A stretch of 64,000 nt of DNA, from IMG/VR virus record IMGVR_UViG_3300005253_000186, positions 1 through 64,000 of that record; one strand, 5' to 3'. The stretch's first letter is position 1. Each line of letters opens with the position of its first letter. Below, piece after piece: positions 40,459 through 47,179 of this stretch. The position numbers and the translations under genes are program-made. Source of the DNA: a virus. The notes under the pieces are model-generated. The model was not told the origin of the DNA. It saw nothing but the letters and a program-made list of their open reading frames with translations, and searched no databases.

Positions 40459-40535
40459 TGGTGGGCGCGGCGAGATTTGAACTCGCAACATCCTGTTCTT
40501 GAAACAGGCGACTCTGCCAGTTGGTCTACGCACCC
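40459..40535 (-). tRNA. tRNA-Leu(CAA), short variable arm
   Basis: Anticodon loop TTCAAGA in stem CCTGT/ACAGG, acceptor GGGTGCG/CGCGCCC, A73, CCA. The variable loop is only 5 bases, so the gene has a class I shape despite the leucine anticodon. The GGTATAAG octamer shares its last base with the tRNA's G1. Confidence 0.75.
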
Positions 40536-40862
40536 TTATACCGCATGTGCCACGTTTCTGTTATTGACCTCATCGAGGAGTTCCTTGGCCGACTCTCTGT
40601 CCAGGCCGCAGTTCGTTAAGGCGCGGACAACTTCTTGCTCTGGATAATATTCTCTCTCTTGGCCCGCGAGCATGGCATACCCGCCGAAGATGGCGTTATC
40701 CTTGTCGTTGGCCTTGCCCAGGACGCAAGCAATTGGCGCAAGTCCAAACATCATGAGGTCGAAGCACCACGTGAAGTGAATGATCGGGATCGTGGCGGAC
40801 ACTATATCGTCATCTTCCAATCCAATGAAACTAACCCGGACGGGCTCTATGTCCCTGAGCAT
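40536..40862 (-). CDS. Unknown protein, 108 aa
   Basis: Starts MLRDIEPVRVSFIGLEDDD and contains a hydrophobic segment (DLMMFGLAPIACVLG). Function unknown. Confidence 0.55.
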   Translation of the reverse strand: MLRDIEPVRVSFIGLEDDDIVSATIPIIHFTWCFDLMMFGLAPIACVLGKANDKDNAIFGGYAMLAGQEREYYPEQEVVRALTNCGLDRESAKELLDEVNNRNVAHAV

Positions 40863-40879
40863 CGCGTCTCCTAAAATAT

Positions 40880-40954
40880 TGGTGGGCCCCCTCGGAGTTG
40901 CACCGAGATCAGCTCGATTAAAAGTCGAGAGTAATACTGTTATACTAGAGACCC
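40880..40954 (-). tRNA. tRNA-Lys(TTT) with altered T-loop
   Basis: Anticodon loop CTTTTAA in stem CTCGA/TCGAG, acceptor GGGTCTC/GGGGCCC, A73, CCA. The T-loop reads TGCAACT instead of TTCRANT. Confidence 0.7.
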
Positions 40955-41145
40955 TAATTGAAGAGGTTTTCGTTGGGTCCTTTCATCTTTTTCCTGGAGC
41001 ACTTCTGGGAGCAGTAGACCCTTCTGAACCATTCCCTCCCGCCGAGTTTCCTCCCGTTCTTCATATGGGGCCAGGGGAACTCCCTTTTGCAGGCCGGGCA
41101 GATCTTTGTGTCTGGAAGATTGGAGAATGGATTTTCCTTGGCCAT
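40954..41145 (-). CDS. DUF2256-like zinc-finger protein, 63 aa
   Basis: KICPACKREFPWPHMKNGRK and REWFRRVYCSQKCSRK give the spacing C-x2-C, W, then YCS-x2-C seen in DUF2256 proteins. The stop overlaps tRNA-Lys(TTT). Function unknown. Confidence 0.65.
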   Translation of the reverse strand: MAKENPFSNLPDTKICPACKREFPWPHMKNGRKLGGREWFRRVYCSQKCSRKKMKGPNENLFN

Positions 41146-41164
41146 GGCTGCTCCCTGGAATGAT

Positions 41165-41241
41165 TGGTTGGGCGGCTGAGGATTGAACTCAGGCTTCCAG
41201 CTTATCGGACTGGCGTGCAGAAACCACTACACTACCGCCCA
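41165..41241 (-). tRNA. tRNA-Ile(GAT)
   Basis: Anticodon loop CCGATAA in stem CCAGT/GCTGG, acceptor TGGGCGG/CCGCCCA, A73, CCA. Confidence 0.75.
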
Positions 41242-41561
41242 GCTTCTTTCATCTTTAGCTCCACAAGCATTGTAGTGATAGAGACGAGATTTGCAAATTG
41301 TTGATCGGCATGCCCGCGAACTTCTTCTCTGATCTCCCGCATGACCGCACGCCACCAGGACATGCCGTTTCGCCGGCGCCAGCGCTTCTTGATCTTCCAC
41401 TCCCAGTGGACCCTTTTCCTCTTGAACTGGCGCCTTTGCTGTCCGGGAAGCCTTACGACAGGCCCAAGAACCAGTCGAATGGGCCTCTGCACCAGGGCGA
41501 ACCTGATGAAGTTATTGATCCTCCACTCCAGGATCAGCCTGTCGAACGCCGAGTTCCTCAT
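41232..41561 (-). CDS. Unknown basic protein, 109 aa
   Basis: Start at 41561 (MRNSAFDRLILEWRIN). Arg- and Trp-rich in the middle (KRKRVHWEWKIKKRWRRR). Its end overlaps tRNA-Ile(GAT) by 10 bases. Function unknown. Confidence 0.45.
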   Translation of the reverse strand: MRNSAFDRLILEWRINNFIRFALVQRPIRLVLGPVVRLPGQQRRQFKRKRVHWEWKIKKRWRRRNGMSWWRAVMREIREEVRGHADQQFANLVSITTMLVELKMKEAGR

Positions 41562-41760
41562 CCATCTGACGCATGGCCTCTCGCATGCTGCCTCCGACTG
41601 CCCTGAAGTCATCGCCAATCTCCTCTCCGACTGATTTGCGTCTCTTGAGTTCGTTTTCGTGTTTCCGCAAGAGGCTTTTCATATTGGCCCTGAGCCCAGC
41701 GCCGCCAAAGTCCAGGAGCGAGCCCATGCCATGCAGAATGGCCCTTAATTTGGATCTCAT
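41512..41760 (-). CDS. Unknown helical protein, 82 aa
   Basis: ATG at 41760 overlaps the previous TGA (ATGA), so coupling supports the start even though a GGTATAAG octamer stands right before it. Charged helices (NMKSLLRKHENELKRRKS). Function unknown. Confidence 0.55.
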   Translation of the reverse strand: MRSKLRAILHGMGSLLDFGGAGLRANMKSLLRKHENELKRRKSVGEEIGDDFRAVGGSMREAMRQMDEELGVRQADPGVEDQ

Positions 41761-42125
41761 CTTATACCCTCATAGTCAACGAAGAATCTCAGTCTGTGCC
41801 CAAGACTCGGGTCAAGGCTCCCCTCGCTACATGCGAAATGGGGAGGCATCTCAAAGAACACCGCCGTGTTTTGGACGACGTACTTCTCGCACTCTGGGCA
41901 TGACCAGCATGGCTGACCTTTGACGAGATGTAGCTGGTCTGGCGATCTTCCATCCAGCGTTGTGATGAACTGCCTCGGTATTCCATGATAGCCGGTGTAT
42001 GGTTGGAGACTGGCTAAGTCCGCGGTCATCCGCCAAATCGGCATCTCGCAGTGGCCGCAAATGATGATCGAACCGGCGTAAATGTTAATTCCTCTGTGGA
42101 TGCGGAACAGGGTTTGCTTCAGCAT
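41757..42125 (-). CDS. Zinc-ribbon protein ending SLGHRLRFFV, 122 aa
   Basis: ICGHCEMPIW and CWSCPECEKYV provide Cys pairs. The end reads DPSLGHRLRFFVDYEGIR, the C-terminal LG motif. It belongs with the array at 42812-45088. Confidence 0.65.
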   Translation of the reverse strand: MLKQTLFRIHRGINIYAGSIIICGHCEMPIWRMTADLASLQPYTGYHGIPRQFITTLDGRSPDQLHLVKGQPCWSCPECEKYVVQNTAVFFEMPPHFACSEGSLDPSLGHRLRFFVDYEGIR

Positions 42126-42141
42126 GATCCCTCCATAAAGC

Positions 42142-42218
42142 TGGCGTTCCCGGAAGGACTCGAACCTTCAGTCTCTACCTCCGGAGGGTAGCGCCGTATC
42201 CAATTAGGCTACGGGAAC
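42142..42218 (-). tRNA. tRNA-Arg(CCG)
   Basis: Anticodon loop CTCCGGA in stem CTACC/GGTAG, acceptor GTTCCCG/CGGGAAC, G73, CCA; class I. Confidence 0.85.
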
Positions 42219-42219
42219 G

Positions 42220-42305
42220 TGGTGACCTCGGCAGGACTCGAACCTGCAATGGCTTTCGCCGCCGGATTAGGAATCCGGTTCCATCTCCTTTAGGATCACG
42301 AGGTC
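42220..42305 (-). tRNA. tRNA with Arg anticodon CCT on a class II body
   Basis: Anticodon loop TTCCTAA in stem CCGGA/TCCGG, acceptor GACCTCG/CGAGGTC, A73, CCA. The variable region folds as a long arm (GGCGAAAGCC), a shape normally limited to Leu, Ser and Tyr. See findings. Confidence 0.7.
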
Positions 42306-42311
42306 AGAATA

Positions 42312-42752
42312 CTACGAGTACGGCAAACCTTTAGACCTACACTCATCGCGCCATCTTCGCCTGCGTTTGTTCACGCAGTCATTGCATTCATGCGCATACC
42401 CGTACCTCCTAGTGCGATTTCTGGAGAAGATCTTTTTGTCCCTGTAGGTCTTACACCTGCCGCACCAAAGCTGGTTTCCTTTCGGAGGCTTTGCTACCTC
42501 ATCTGCTGTCTTCTTCCGATGGCAGATGAGGCACAGGATCTGGCACTTCGCCAGTTCCTTTCTGCGCTTAGCCTTTGACCAAGACCACACGCCGTGACTG
42601 ACCTTTGTCACCCGGTCGATGTGATCCACGTTAAGGCCGTCCCAAGACCCGCACTGAGCGCAAGGACCGTTTTCTTCCAGCCATTCGCGCCGGGCCTTCG
42701 CAACCCGCTCGCGTTGGTACTTGCGTTGCTTCTCGGGATCTTTGTACGGCAT
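42312..42752 (-). CDS. HNH endonuclease (tRNA-linked)
   Basis: Starts MPYKDPEKQRKYQRER, a typical HNH N-terminus. CAQCGSWDGLNVDHIDRVTK is the HNH core, and CLICHRKKTAD completes the zinc site; a second CGRCKTYRDK pair and CNDCVNKRR end the protein. A truncated tRNA 5' half lies immediately upstream (42775-42812), so insertion next to a tRNA is likely. 146 residues. Confidence 0.8.
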   Translation of the reverse strand: MPYKDPEKQRKYQRERVAKARREWLEENGPCAQCGSWDGLNVDHIDRVTKVSHGVWSWSKAKRRKELAKCQILCLICHRKKTADEVAKPPKGNQLWCGRCKTYRDKKIFSRNRTRRYGYAHECNDCVNKRRRRWRDECRSKGLPYS

Positions 42753-42774
42753 GCGGATACAGTACCGCGAGGCG

Positions 42775-42812
42775 TACCATAAGTCAAGTACTATCCGTTA
42801 CACCATAGGCGC
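42775..42812 (-). pseudogene. Truncated tRNA 5' half
   Basis: On the minus strand GCGCCTA (acceptor), TG, GTGTAACGGATAGTAC (D-arm) and the start of an anticodon stem are present, but no T-arm or 3' acceptor follows. The HNH gene begins 23 bases further on, consistent with disruption by the endonuclease gene. Confidence 0.55.
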
Positions 42813-43105
42813 TACAGCAAGTTCCAGATTTTGTTCCCGAGGCTACACTCGTACTTGGCCAAGCACATGGGGCAGCGAAGAATGTCGTCGTGCCTGGTGC
42901 CGGGACGAGGGAACGCTATGTCGACTAGATCCGTCGCCACGCCTGATTTCACGGGAGTATAGGTGGTCTTCACTACAACCTTTCGGAGTGGGTGGAAGAC
43001 CGACTTGGTGTCGTAGTAGCCACAGATCATGCAGGTGAGATCGGCCTCCATGTACGAGAGATATGTTTCGATGAACGGGTATTCAATCGTCTTCAGCGGC
43101 TGCAT
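42812..43105 (-). CDS. Zinc-ribbon protein ending SLGNKIWNLL, 97 aa
   Basis: CMICGYYD and CPMCLAKY, then KYECSLGNKIWNLL at the very end. This is the C-terminal form of the motif. Confidence 0.65.
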   Translation of the reverse strand: MQPLKTIEYPFIETYLSYMEADLTCMICGYYDTKSVFHPLRKVVVKTTYTPVKSGVATDLVDIAFPRPGTRHDDILRCPMCLAKYECSLGNKIWNLL

Positions 43106-43529
43106 CGAGTCGCGCCTCCCGCTCCTCCATGGCCTCCAGAAGCTCGTCGAAGTTCTCGCCCTTCGCTGCGGATACTCCGGCCCGTTCTGAGCCGTAAAAC
43201 TCGAGCACCTTCGCCTTAACCAGGGCTATATCTAACTTCCCGGATAGTTTCGAGGGTGCCCCAGAAATCGAGTTCGGTCCCGAGAAGATAAAGGAACTGT
43301 CGTCTTTCAACAACGGACCTGGATCTAAAAGTGATCTGAAGTTTGTCTTTGGGCATATCCGGTCCTCCAAGAAGTTCTTGAGTCTTATACCCAGAGACCC
43401 TCCCAGTGATGCGTGGCAGTCCGGGCACTTCTTTCCGTGGCCTTTGTCAAACCTGATGTATCCGCAGACATGGCATTCGGCCCAGAAGTGGGCTGGGATC
43501 GACATGCCGTTGAGATTGAGTGTTTTCAT
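43083..43529 (-). CDS. Zinc-ribbon protein with internal SLGIRLKNFL, 148 aa
   Basis: CHVCGYIRF and CPDCHASLGGSLGIRLKNFLED: the motif directly follows the second Cys pair and is then extended by a helical acidic tail of about 85 residues, the only array member with such a tail. Confidence 0.65.
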   Translation of the reverse strand: MKTLNLNGMSIPAHFWAECHVCGYIRFDKGHGKKCPDCHASLGGSLGIRLKNFLEDRICPKTNFRSLLDPGPLLKDDSSFIFSGPNSISGAPSKLSGKLDIALVKAKVLEFYGSERAGVSAAKGENFDELLEAMEEREARLDAAAEDD

Positions 43530-43813
43530 CAGAAGTACCTCGTTTCCATGACGTAAGCCCCAGCGTCTTCGTAGTGGACCTTACACATGAAGTTCCAGAG
43601 AGTTCTTCCGAACGTGCACGGGAAAAGAACCCCGCACGTTGGGCACATGAACTGTCGGTATTCTCCTACTGTCGGGTCTTCCAGGAACTCAGCAAGTGGC
43701 CCATTCCGATCGCAGACCATGCACTTGATCCATCGGCCCAGGGCGCCCGCGGTCCATATCTCGAACGGGTAGATCTCTTTCAGCTCGTCTCTATCCTTAC
43801 CTTTCTTTCTCAT
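43529..43813 (-). CDS. Zinc-ribbon protein with TFGRTLWNFM, 94 aa
   Basis: CMVCDRNGP and CPTCGVLFPCTFGRTLWNFMCK: motif at the end of the ribbon, followed by a short tail. Confidence 0.65.
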   Translation of the reverse strand: MRKKGKDRDELKEIYPFEIWTAGALGRWIKCMVCDRNGPLAEFLEDPTVGEYRQFMCPTCGVLFPCTFGRTLWNFMCKVHYEDAGAYVMETRYF

Positions 43814-44018
43814 AGGAATTCCTCGCCAGATAGTTCTGGATCATGCTCCCTACGCCCCTTTCTTCCACGGCCATACAGCTAGGACAGTCAAGTCTACAAT
43901 ATGGACCGTCGGAAAACGTGGTCCAGCAAACACTACATACGATGTTCATATTCGTAATCGTGAAGGGGTATCGCTCTTCATACATTAACTTAGATTCGAT
44001 CTCATGAAAGTCCATCAT
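43797..44018 (-). CDS. Zinc-ribbon protein with GVGSMIQNYL, about 73 aa
   Basis: CSVCWTTFSDGPYCRLDCPSC, then ERGVGSMIQNYLARN. Start uncertain: ATG at 44018 or 44015 (MMDFHEIES) is favoured over 44042. Confidence 0.55.
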   Translation of the reverse strand: MMDFHEIESKLMYEERYPFTITNMNIVCSVCWTTFSDGPYCRLDCPSCMAVEERGVGSMIQNYLARNSYEKER

Positions 44019-44265
44019 CGTACTCGCTATCTTCCGGTTCATAAGCCGCTCCCGCCATGAAGTTGAACAGCCTTCTCCCGAAGCTCTGGTCTTCGACAGC
44101 CCCGCAGTTCGGACACACCATCTCCGAATGCTGATGGACCCAATTTCTTCCGAACTCCCAGGCGTGTCCGCCCGTCATGCAGGCTAGGCAAATTATGGTC
44201 CCCGGCGCGCCGCTCGTGAATGGGAGATTCACATCCGGGTCCGGCCTTGTTCTAGTGGCAGTCAT
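44002..44265 (-). CDS. Zinc-ribbon protein with SFGRRLFNFM, 87 aa
   Basis: CLACMTGGHAWEF and CPNCGAVEDQSFGRRLFNFMAG; motif inside the ribbon's end. Overlaps its neighbours. Confidence 0.65.
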   Translation of the reverse strand: MTATRTRPDPDVNLPFTSGAPGTIICLACMTGGHAWEFGRNWVHQHSEMVCPNCGAVEDQSFGRRLFNFMAGAAYEPEDSEYDDGLS

Positions 44266-44524
44266 AGGCCATCTCCATCAGGAAGTTCAAGATCCTTCCG
44301 CCAAGGCATTTCGGGACGCTGGCTCCACAGGATGGACATTTCATCTTGCCCAGATCTGCATAGCTGTCCCACCTATAGGTTGGACTCTCCCATCTACTCG
44401 ACCTCGGAAAGAAATATTGGGAAGGGTGTATGTCGTCGCAAATGCCGCATACGACATAAAGCATCTTGGGGCCAGTAGTAGTCTTAAACGGGTGCGGCAA
44501 CTCGACGTGGATATACGTTGGCAC
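44252..44524 (-). CDS. Zinc-ribbon protein with CLGGRILNFL, 90 aa
   Basis: CGICDDIHPSQYFF and CPSCGASVPKCLGGRILNFLME. Motif at the C-terminus. Confidence 0.65.
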   Translation of the reverse strand: MPTYIHVELPHPFKTTTGPKMLYVVCGICDDIHPSQYFFPRSSRWESPTYRWDSYADLGKMKCPSCGASVPKCLGGRILNFLMEMAYDCH

Positions 44525-44807
44525 GGGCCGACTCCCCTATCATGAAGTTCATAAGTTTCCTGCCCAAGCTTCTGCTCTTCTTGGCGCCACAGAGCGGGCA
44601 GACCATGACCTCGGCCGGATCTTCGAGTCGCGATCCGGGCACCATATGTTTCAGCCAATCTGGGCCTGCGCCTGTTAGGCCCTTGCTGGCATCGATTCCG
44701 AATATCTCGGAGGCATAACTTACCCGGCCACAGGCCCGGCAGAGGATGAGGTTGCGCGATCCGCTCGTCGCGAACGGGTACGGAAGCGCTACAGCATAGT
44801 CGCTCAC
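44484..44807 (-). CDS. Zinc-ribbon protein with SLGRKLMNFM (GTG start), 107 aa
   Basis: GTG at 44807 overlaps the previous TGA as GTGA. CRACGRVSY and CPLCGAKKSRSLGRKLMNFMIG. The tail beyond the motif overlaps the next gene. Confidence 0.65.
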   Translation of the reverse strand: MSDYAVALPYPFATSGSRNLILCRACGRVSYASEIFGIDASKGLTGAGPDWLKHMVPGSRLEDPAEVMVCPLCGAKKSRSLGRKLMNFMIGESARANVYPRRVAAPV

Positions 44808-45088
44808 AACGGACTCCCGGCCATGAGGTTGATGATCTTGTTCCCGGTGGTCACGTCGGATTTGGCTCCACACTTCGGACAGAGCATGTCCGCGGCGCTA
44901 AATCCGTATCGGTCTGAAACCCTGAGGATCTCGATCAAGTGCGTGGACATGGTAGTAGATAGGTGGTGGTCATTTAACTTGTCTCCGAAGAACTGAGCTG
45001 CGTAGCTCTTTAGGCCGCAGATGTGGCACATGACGATGTTTTTCCACCCATCCTGCCAGAATGGCTCCGGAATCTCTATTTCAAACAC
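44804..45088 (-). CDS. Zinc-ribbon protein ending TTGNKIINLM, 94 aa
   Basis: CHICGLKSYAAQFFGDK and CPKCGAKSDVTTGNKIINLMAG. First gene of this array (highest coordinate). Confidence 0.65.
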   Translation of the reverse strand: MFEIEIPEPFWQDGWKNIVMCHICGLKSYAAQFFGDKLNDHHLSTTMSTHLIEILRVSDRYGFSAADMLCPKCGAKSDVTTGNKIINLMAGSPL

Positions 45089-45107
45089 AGCGTCCTCCTT
45101 GAAAAGT

Positions 45108-45183
45108 TGGTAGGGCCACCTGGACTCGAACCAGGATTAAGAGATTCGTAATCTCTCGTGTTCTCCAGTTACACTATGGCCCC
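45108..45183 (-). tRNA. tRNA-Arg(ACG)
   Basis: Anticodon loop TTACGAA in stem AGAGA/TCTCT, acceptor GGGGCCA/TGGCCCT, A73, CCA. A34 would be converted to inosine by TadA in a bacterium. Confidence 0.85.
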
Positions 45184-45381
45184 GCGCTTTCGATTCAAAG
45201 GCTTGTAGCCGGGCAGGGATTTGAGGTAGAGATAGATGGCCGTGCGGTTGGACTTGCAAGGGAAGAATCCGGAGATCTTGTCTATGGAGCAACCCTTGGC
45301 TCTGAGCTCTTGGATGAACTTTTTGTCGTGATCGTCAAGCGACGTGAAGGAGTTCTTCTTGGGTTGCTTTCCATCTTTCAT
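45169..45381 (-). CDS. Myb-like HTH protein, 70 aa
   Basis: Start at 45381 (MKDGKQPKKNSFTSL). DDHDKKFIQELRAKGCSIDKIS and NRTAIYLYLKSL form a SANT/Myb-type three-helix pattern. The stop lies inside tRNA-Arg(ACG). A small DNA-binding role is likely. Confidence 0.55.
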   Translation of the reverse strand: MKDGKQPKKNSFTSLDDHDKKFIQELRAKGCSIDKISGFFPCKSNRTAIYLYLKSLPGYKPLNRKRGAIV

Positions 45382-45595
45382 TGTGCCGGCCCTTGCGATA
45401 GAAGACCTTCCCGAAATGGCAGATCTGGCAGCGAGTCTTGCCGCAATCATATGGACTGTGCGCAGAGAGGCGGCTCCTCTTCTCCAGAAGCTGCTCATAC
45501 CAGTCATCGTCCTGGGAAAGATCCCTAACAAGTCTCAGCCTGTTCTCGATGACTCTTTCTTTTTGGTGCCGTCTCCACGCTCTCGTTCTGCCCAT
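45335..45595 (-). CDS. Unknown basic protein with DCGxxxCxxC motif, 86 aa
   Basis: Very basic N-terminus, then SPYDCGKTRCQICHFGKVF, a Cys pattern common in small phage proteins. 45 nt overlap with the next gene. Function unknown. Confidence 0.6.
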   Translation of the reverse strand: MGRTRAWRRHQKERVIENRLRLVRDLSQDDDWYEQLLEKRSRLSAHSPYDCGKTRCQICHFGKVFYRKGRHNERWKATQEELLHVA

Positions 45596-45611
45596 GGGTT
45601 CTCCGAGTTAG

Positions 45612-45683
45612 TTCGCCTGCTTGGATTCGAACCAAGACTAACAGCTCCAAAGGCTGTTGTGCAACCAATTACACCACAGGCGA
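45612..45683 (-). tRNA. tRNA-Gln(TTG)
   Basis: Anticodon loop CTTTGGA in stem ACAGC/GCTGT, acceptor TCGCCTG/CAGGCGA, A73; CCA is not encoded. Confidence 0.8.
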
Positions 45684-45687
45684 TCAG

Positions 45688-45870
45688 CTATTTCTCTTTG
45701 ACGTGTATGCTGTCTCCCCGGCCTTCGTTATCTCTCTTCGCCGCTTCCAGCTTGCTGTTGAAGCCCAGGACCGCGCAGTCCGCGGCTCCGCCCATGGTAG
45801 CGGCGCTGACCTCGCCGACGTTTATGTTGTCAATATAGACCGTCCACTTCTTTACAGGATTCCTCGCCAT
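45688..45870 (-). CDS. Small protein, 60 aa
   Basis: MARNPVKKWTVYIDNINVGEVSAATMGG: a short basic start then a beta-like stretch. A GGTATAAG element lies 42 bases upstream. Function unknown. Confidence 0.55.
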   Translation of the reverse strand: MARNPVKKWTVYIDNINVGEVSAATMGGAADCAVLGFNSKLEAAKRDNEGRGDSIHVKEK

Positions 45871-45911
45871 ATCAGACCCTCCGGGTTGGAAGTATAGTTT
45901 TACACAAGATC

Positions 45912-45919
45912 CTTATACC
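45912..45919 (-). promoter_or_regulatory. Putative phage promoter element GGTATAAG
   Basis: CAGGTATAAGGATC, 42 bases upstream of the ATG at 45870, directly after the T-run of the tRNA-Cys gene. Confidence 0.6.
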
Positions 45920-45936
45920 TGAAAGCTAAAAAAGGG

Positions 45937-46009
45937 AGAGCCGAGTGGGATTCGAACCCACACATAACGGATTTGCAATCCGTCCCCTTAACCATTTGGG
46001 TATCGGCTC
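45937..46009 (-). tRNA. tRNA-Cys(GCA)
   Basis: Anticodon loop TTGCAAA, acceptor GAGCCGA/TCGGCTC, T73; CCA not encoded. The acceptor stem extends by two pairs and is followed by TTTTTT, so it may end its own transcript. Confidence 0.8.
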
Positions 46010-46326
46010 TCAACGCCCTGCTTTTCCTTCCAGAGGTGAAGAAAAGAATGTGAAGAAATTAGCGTAGCTAATTTGTTCGCATTGTTTGTTGAACGCTGTC
46101 ACGGGGGCATTGCCTCCCGTGACATTATCACCAGTATTCATCTCCACGCTGGCGAAGCGCCAGCTCATTGTACCAGGGCCCTGCTTTTATCTTTATTCCC
46201 GCATCGGGTTATCGGGGCATAGTTTCACGGAAACTTATGCCCTCTAACCCGATAGGAAGATTGCTCGCTCCTATAATATCCGTCCCGGCGAAACGCCGGG
46301 TCAATGTACCAGGGCTTAACGCTAAG
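46010..46326. ncRNA. 317-base structured gap with repeated hairpins (no gene)
   Basis: Contains GTCACGGG/CCCGTGAC (46098 region), GCTGGCG-AAG-CGCCAGC (46152 region), a long nested hairpin with CATAGTTTC/GAAACTTATG at 46216-46240 inside CGGGTTA/TAACCCG, and CCCGGCG-AAA-CGCCGGG (about 46286). The second and fourth hairpins are each followed by TCAnTGTACCAGGGC, a repeated element. No ORF with a good start is present. Confidence 0.45.
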
Positions 46327-46401
46327 GGCGACCAACCAGATTCGAACTGGCATCTACCTGAGCCACAGTCAGGCGCTCTATCCAATTGAGCTATGGCCGC
46401 C
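46327..46401 (-). tRNA. tRNA-His(GTG)
   Basis: Anticodon loop CTGTGGC in stem CCTGA/TCAGG, acceptor GCGGCCA/TGGTCGC with G-1 paired to C73, as in histidine tRNAs. Confidence 0.85.
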
Positions 46402-46496
46402 ATACTTCCCCGACAGCCCTTGAACCGCCTACTGGCGTATCAAGCTCACCCCTTTGAGGGCGCGTGTCGACTCGCACTGTCCACGGGGAATTGTAT
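46402..46496. other. Structured spacer between tRNA-His and tRNA-Leu(TAG)
   Basis: A hairpin CCCCG-TGG-ACAG...CTGT-CGGGG with inner CCCTCAAAGGGG is visible on the minus strand. Not recognised as a tRNA; might be a small RNA or a degenerate tRNA. Confidence 0.3.
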
Positions 46497-46572
46497 TGGT
46501 GCGCCGGGTCGGATTCGAACCGACAGACACAAGATCCTAAATCTTGCGGCTCGCCAGATGGCCTACCGACGC
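46497..46572 (-). tRNA. tRNA-Leu(TAG), short variable arm
   Basis: Anticodon loop TTTAGGA in stem CAAGA/TCTTG, acceptor GCGTCGG/CCGGCGC, A73, CCA; total 76 bases with a 5-base variable loop. Confidence 0.75.
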
Positions 46573-46583
46573 GAATATTTGGG

Positions 46584-46657
46584 CTGGCGGGGTGGGGCTC
46601 GAACCCACAAATCTCTCGGTTAACGGCCGAGGGCATGACCAGTTATGCTACCCGCCA
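46584..46657 (-). tRNA. tRNA-Asn(GTT)
   Basis: Anticodon loop CCGTTAA in stem CTCGG/CCGAG, acceptor TGGCGGG/CCCGCCA, G73. The HNH gene's end (ATT GGC GGG TAG) overlaps its 5' end by 10 bases. Confidence 0.85.
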
Positions 46658-47166
46658 ATCTTTGTTTCTATAGATACGATCGAGTTCTCGGCGATCTTAT
46701 CCTTTTCCTGTTTGGGAATCTTCACTCCACGCTTGAAGAACTTCCCGATACATATTCTAGAGCAGAATGTCATCGAGACCTTCCTTTTTCTTACGTGGGT
46801 AAGTCTAGCCTCTCGTTCAAACACTTCTCCGCAAAACGGACACTTAATAGTTGCAACAAGTCTCCCCCGCTGCGAAGTATGGTATCTCGAATGCTCCTTA
46901 TGGTCTTGTAGTTCCAGATTTTCGTACCGGTTGTCTCTTTTCTTGCCATTCTTGTGGTGGATGATTTCCCCGTCGCCCGGGATGGACCCAGTAGTTTCCC
47001 ACCAAACAAGATGATGCTCGTAACAGTATCGTCCCCGGTACTTCTTTCCCGGGTAGCCATCAGGAGCCTTGACCAGTTCGTACTCGCCGTTTCTCATGCA
47101 GACAGTATAGCCTGCATGATTAACACAGTCAAGAATAATGCGATACCTAAATCTACCAATGGACAA
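46648..47166 (-). CDS. HNH homing-type endonuclease (HNH_3)
   Basis: YEHHLVWWETTGSIPGDGE and IIHHKNGKKRDNRYENLEL are the HNH core. Later CPFCGEVF and CSRICIGKFF form zinc pairs. The 172-residue protein ends inside tRNA-Asn(GTT), the third HNH gene next to a tRNA. Nearly no upstream gap. Confidence 0.85.
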   Translation of the reverse strand: MSIGRFRYRIILDCVNHAGYTVCMRNGEYELVKAPDGYPGKKYRGRYCYEHHLVWWETTGSIPGDGEIIHHKNGKKRDNRYENLELQDHKEHSRYHTSQRGRLVATIKCPFCGEVFEREARLTHVRKRKVSMTFCSRICIGKFFKRGVKIPKQEKDKIAENSIVSIETKIGG

Positions 47167-47179
47167 TCCTCTCCCCCGA

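Noticed and set aside
7630-43391. GGTATAAG octamers at 7630, 30015, 32134 and 43384 (minus)
   Set aside because: They are inside coding sequence (for example R-Y-K in dUTPase, G-I-R in the zinc-ribbon gene) and need no promoter explanation.
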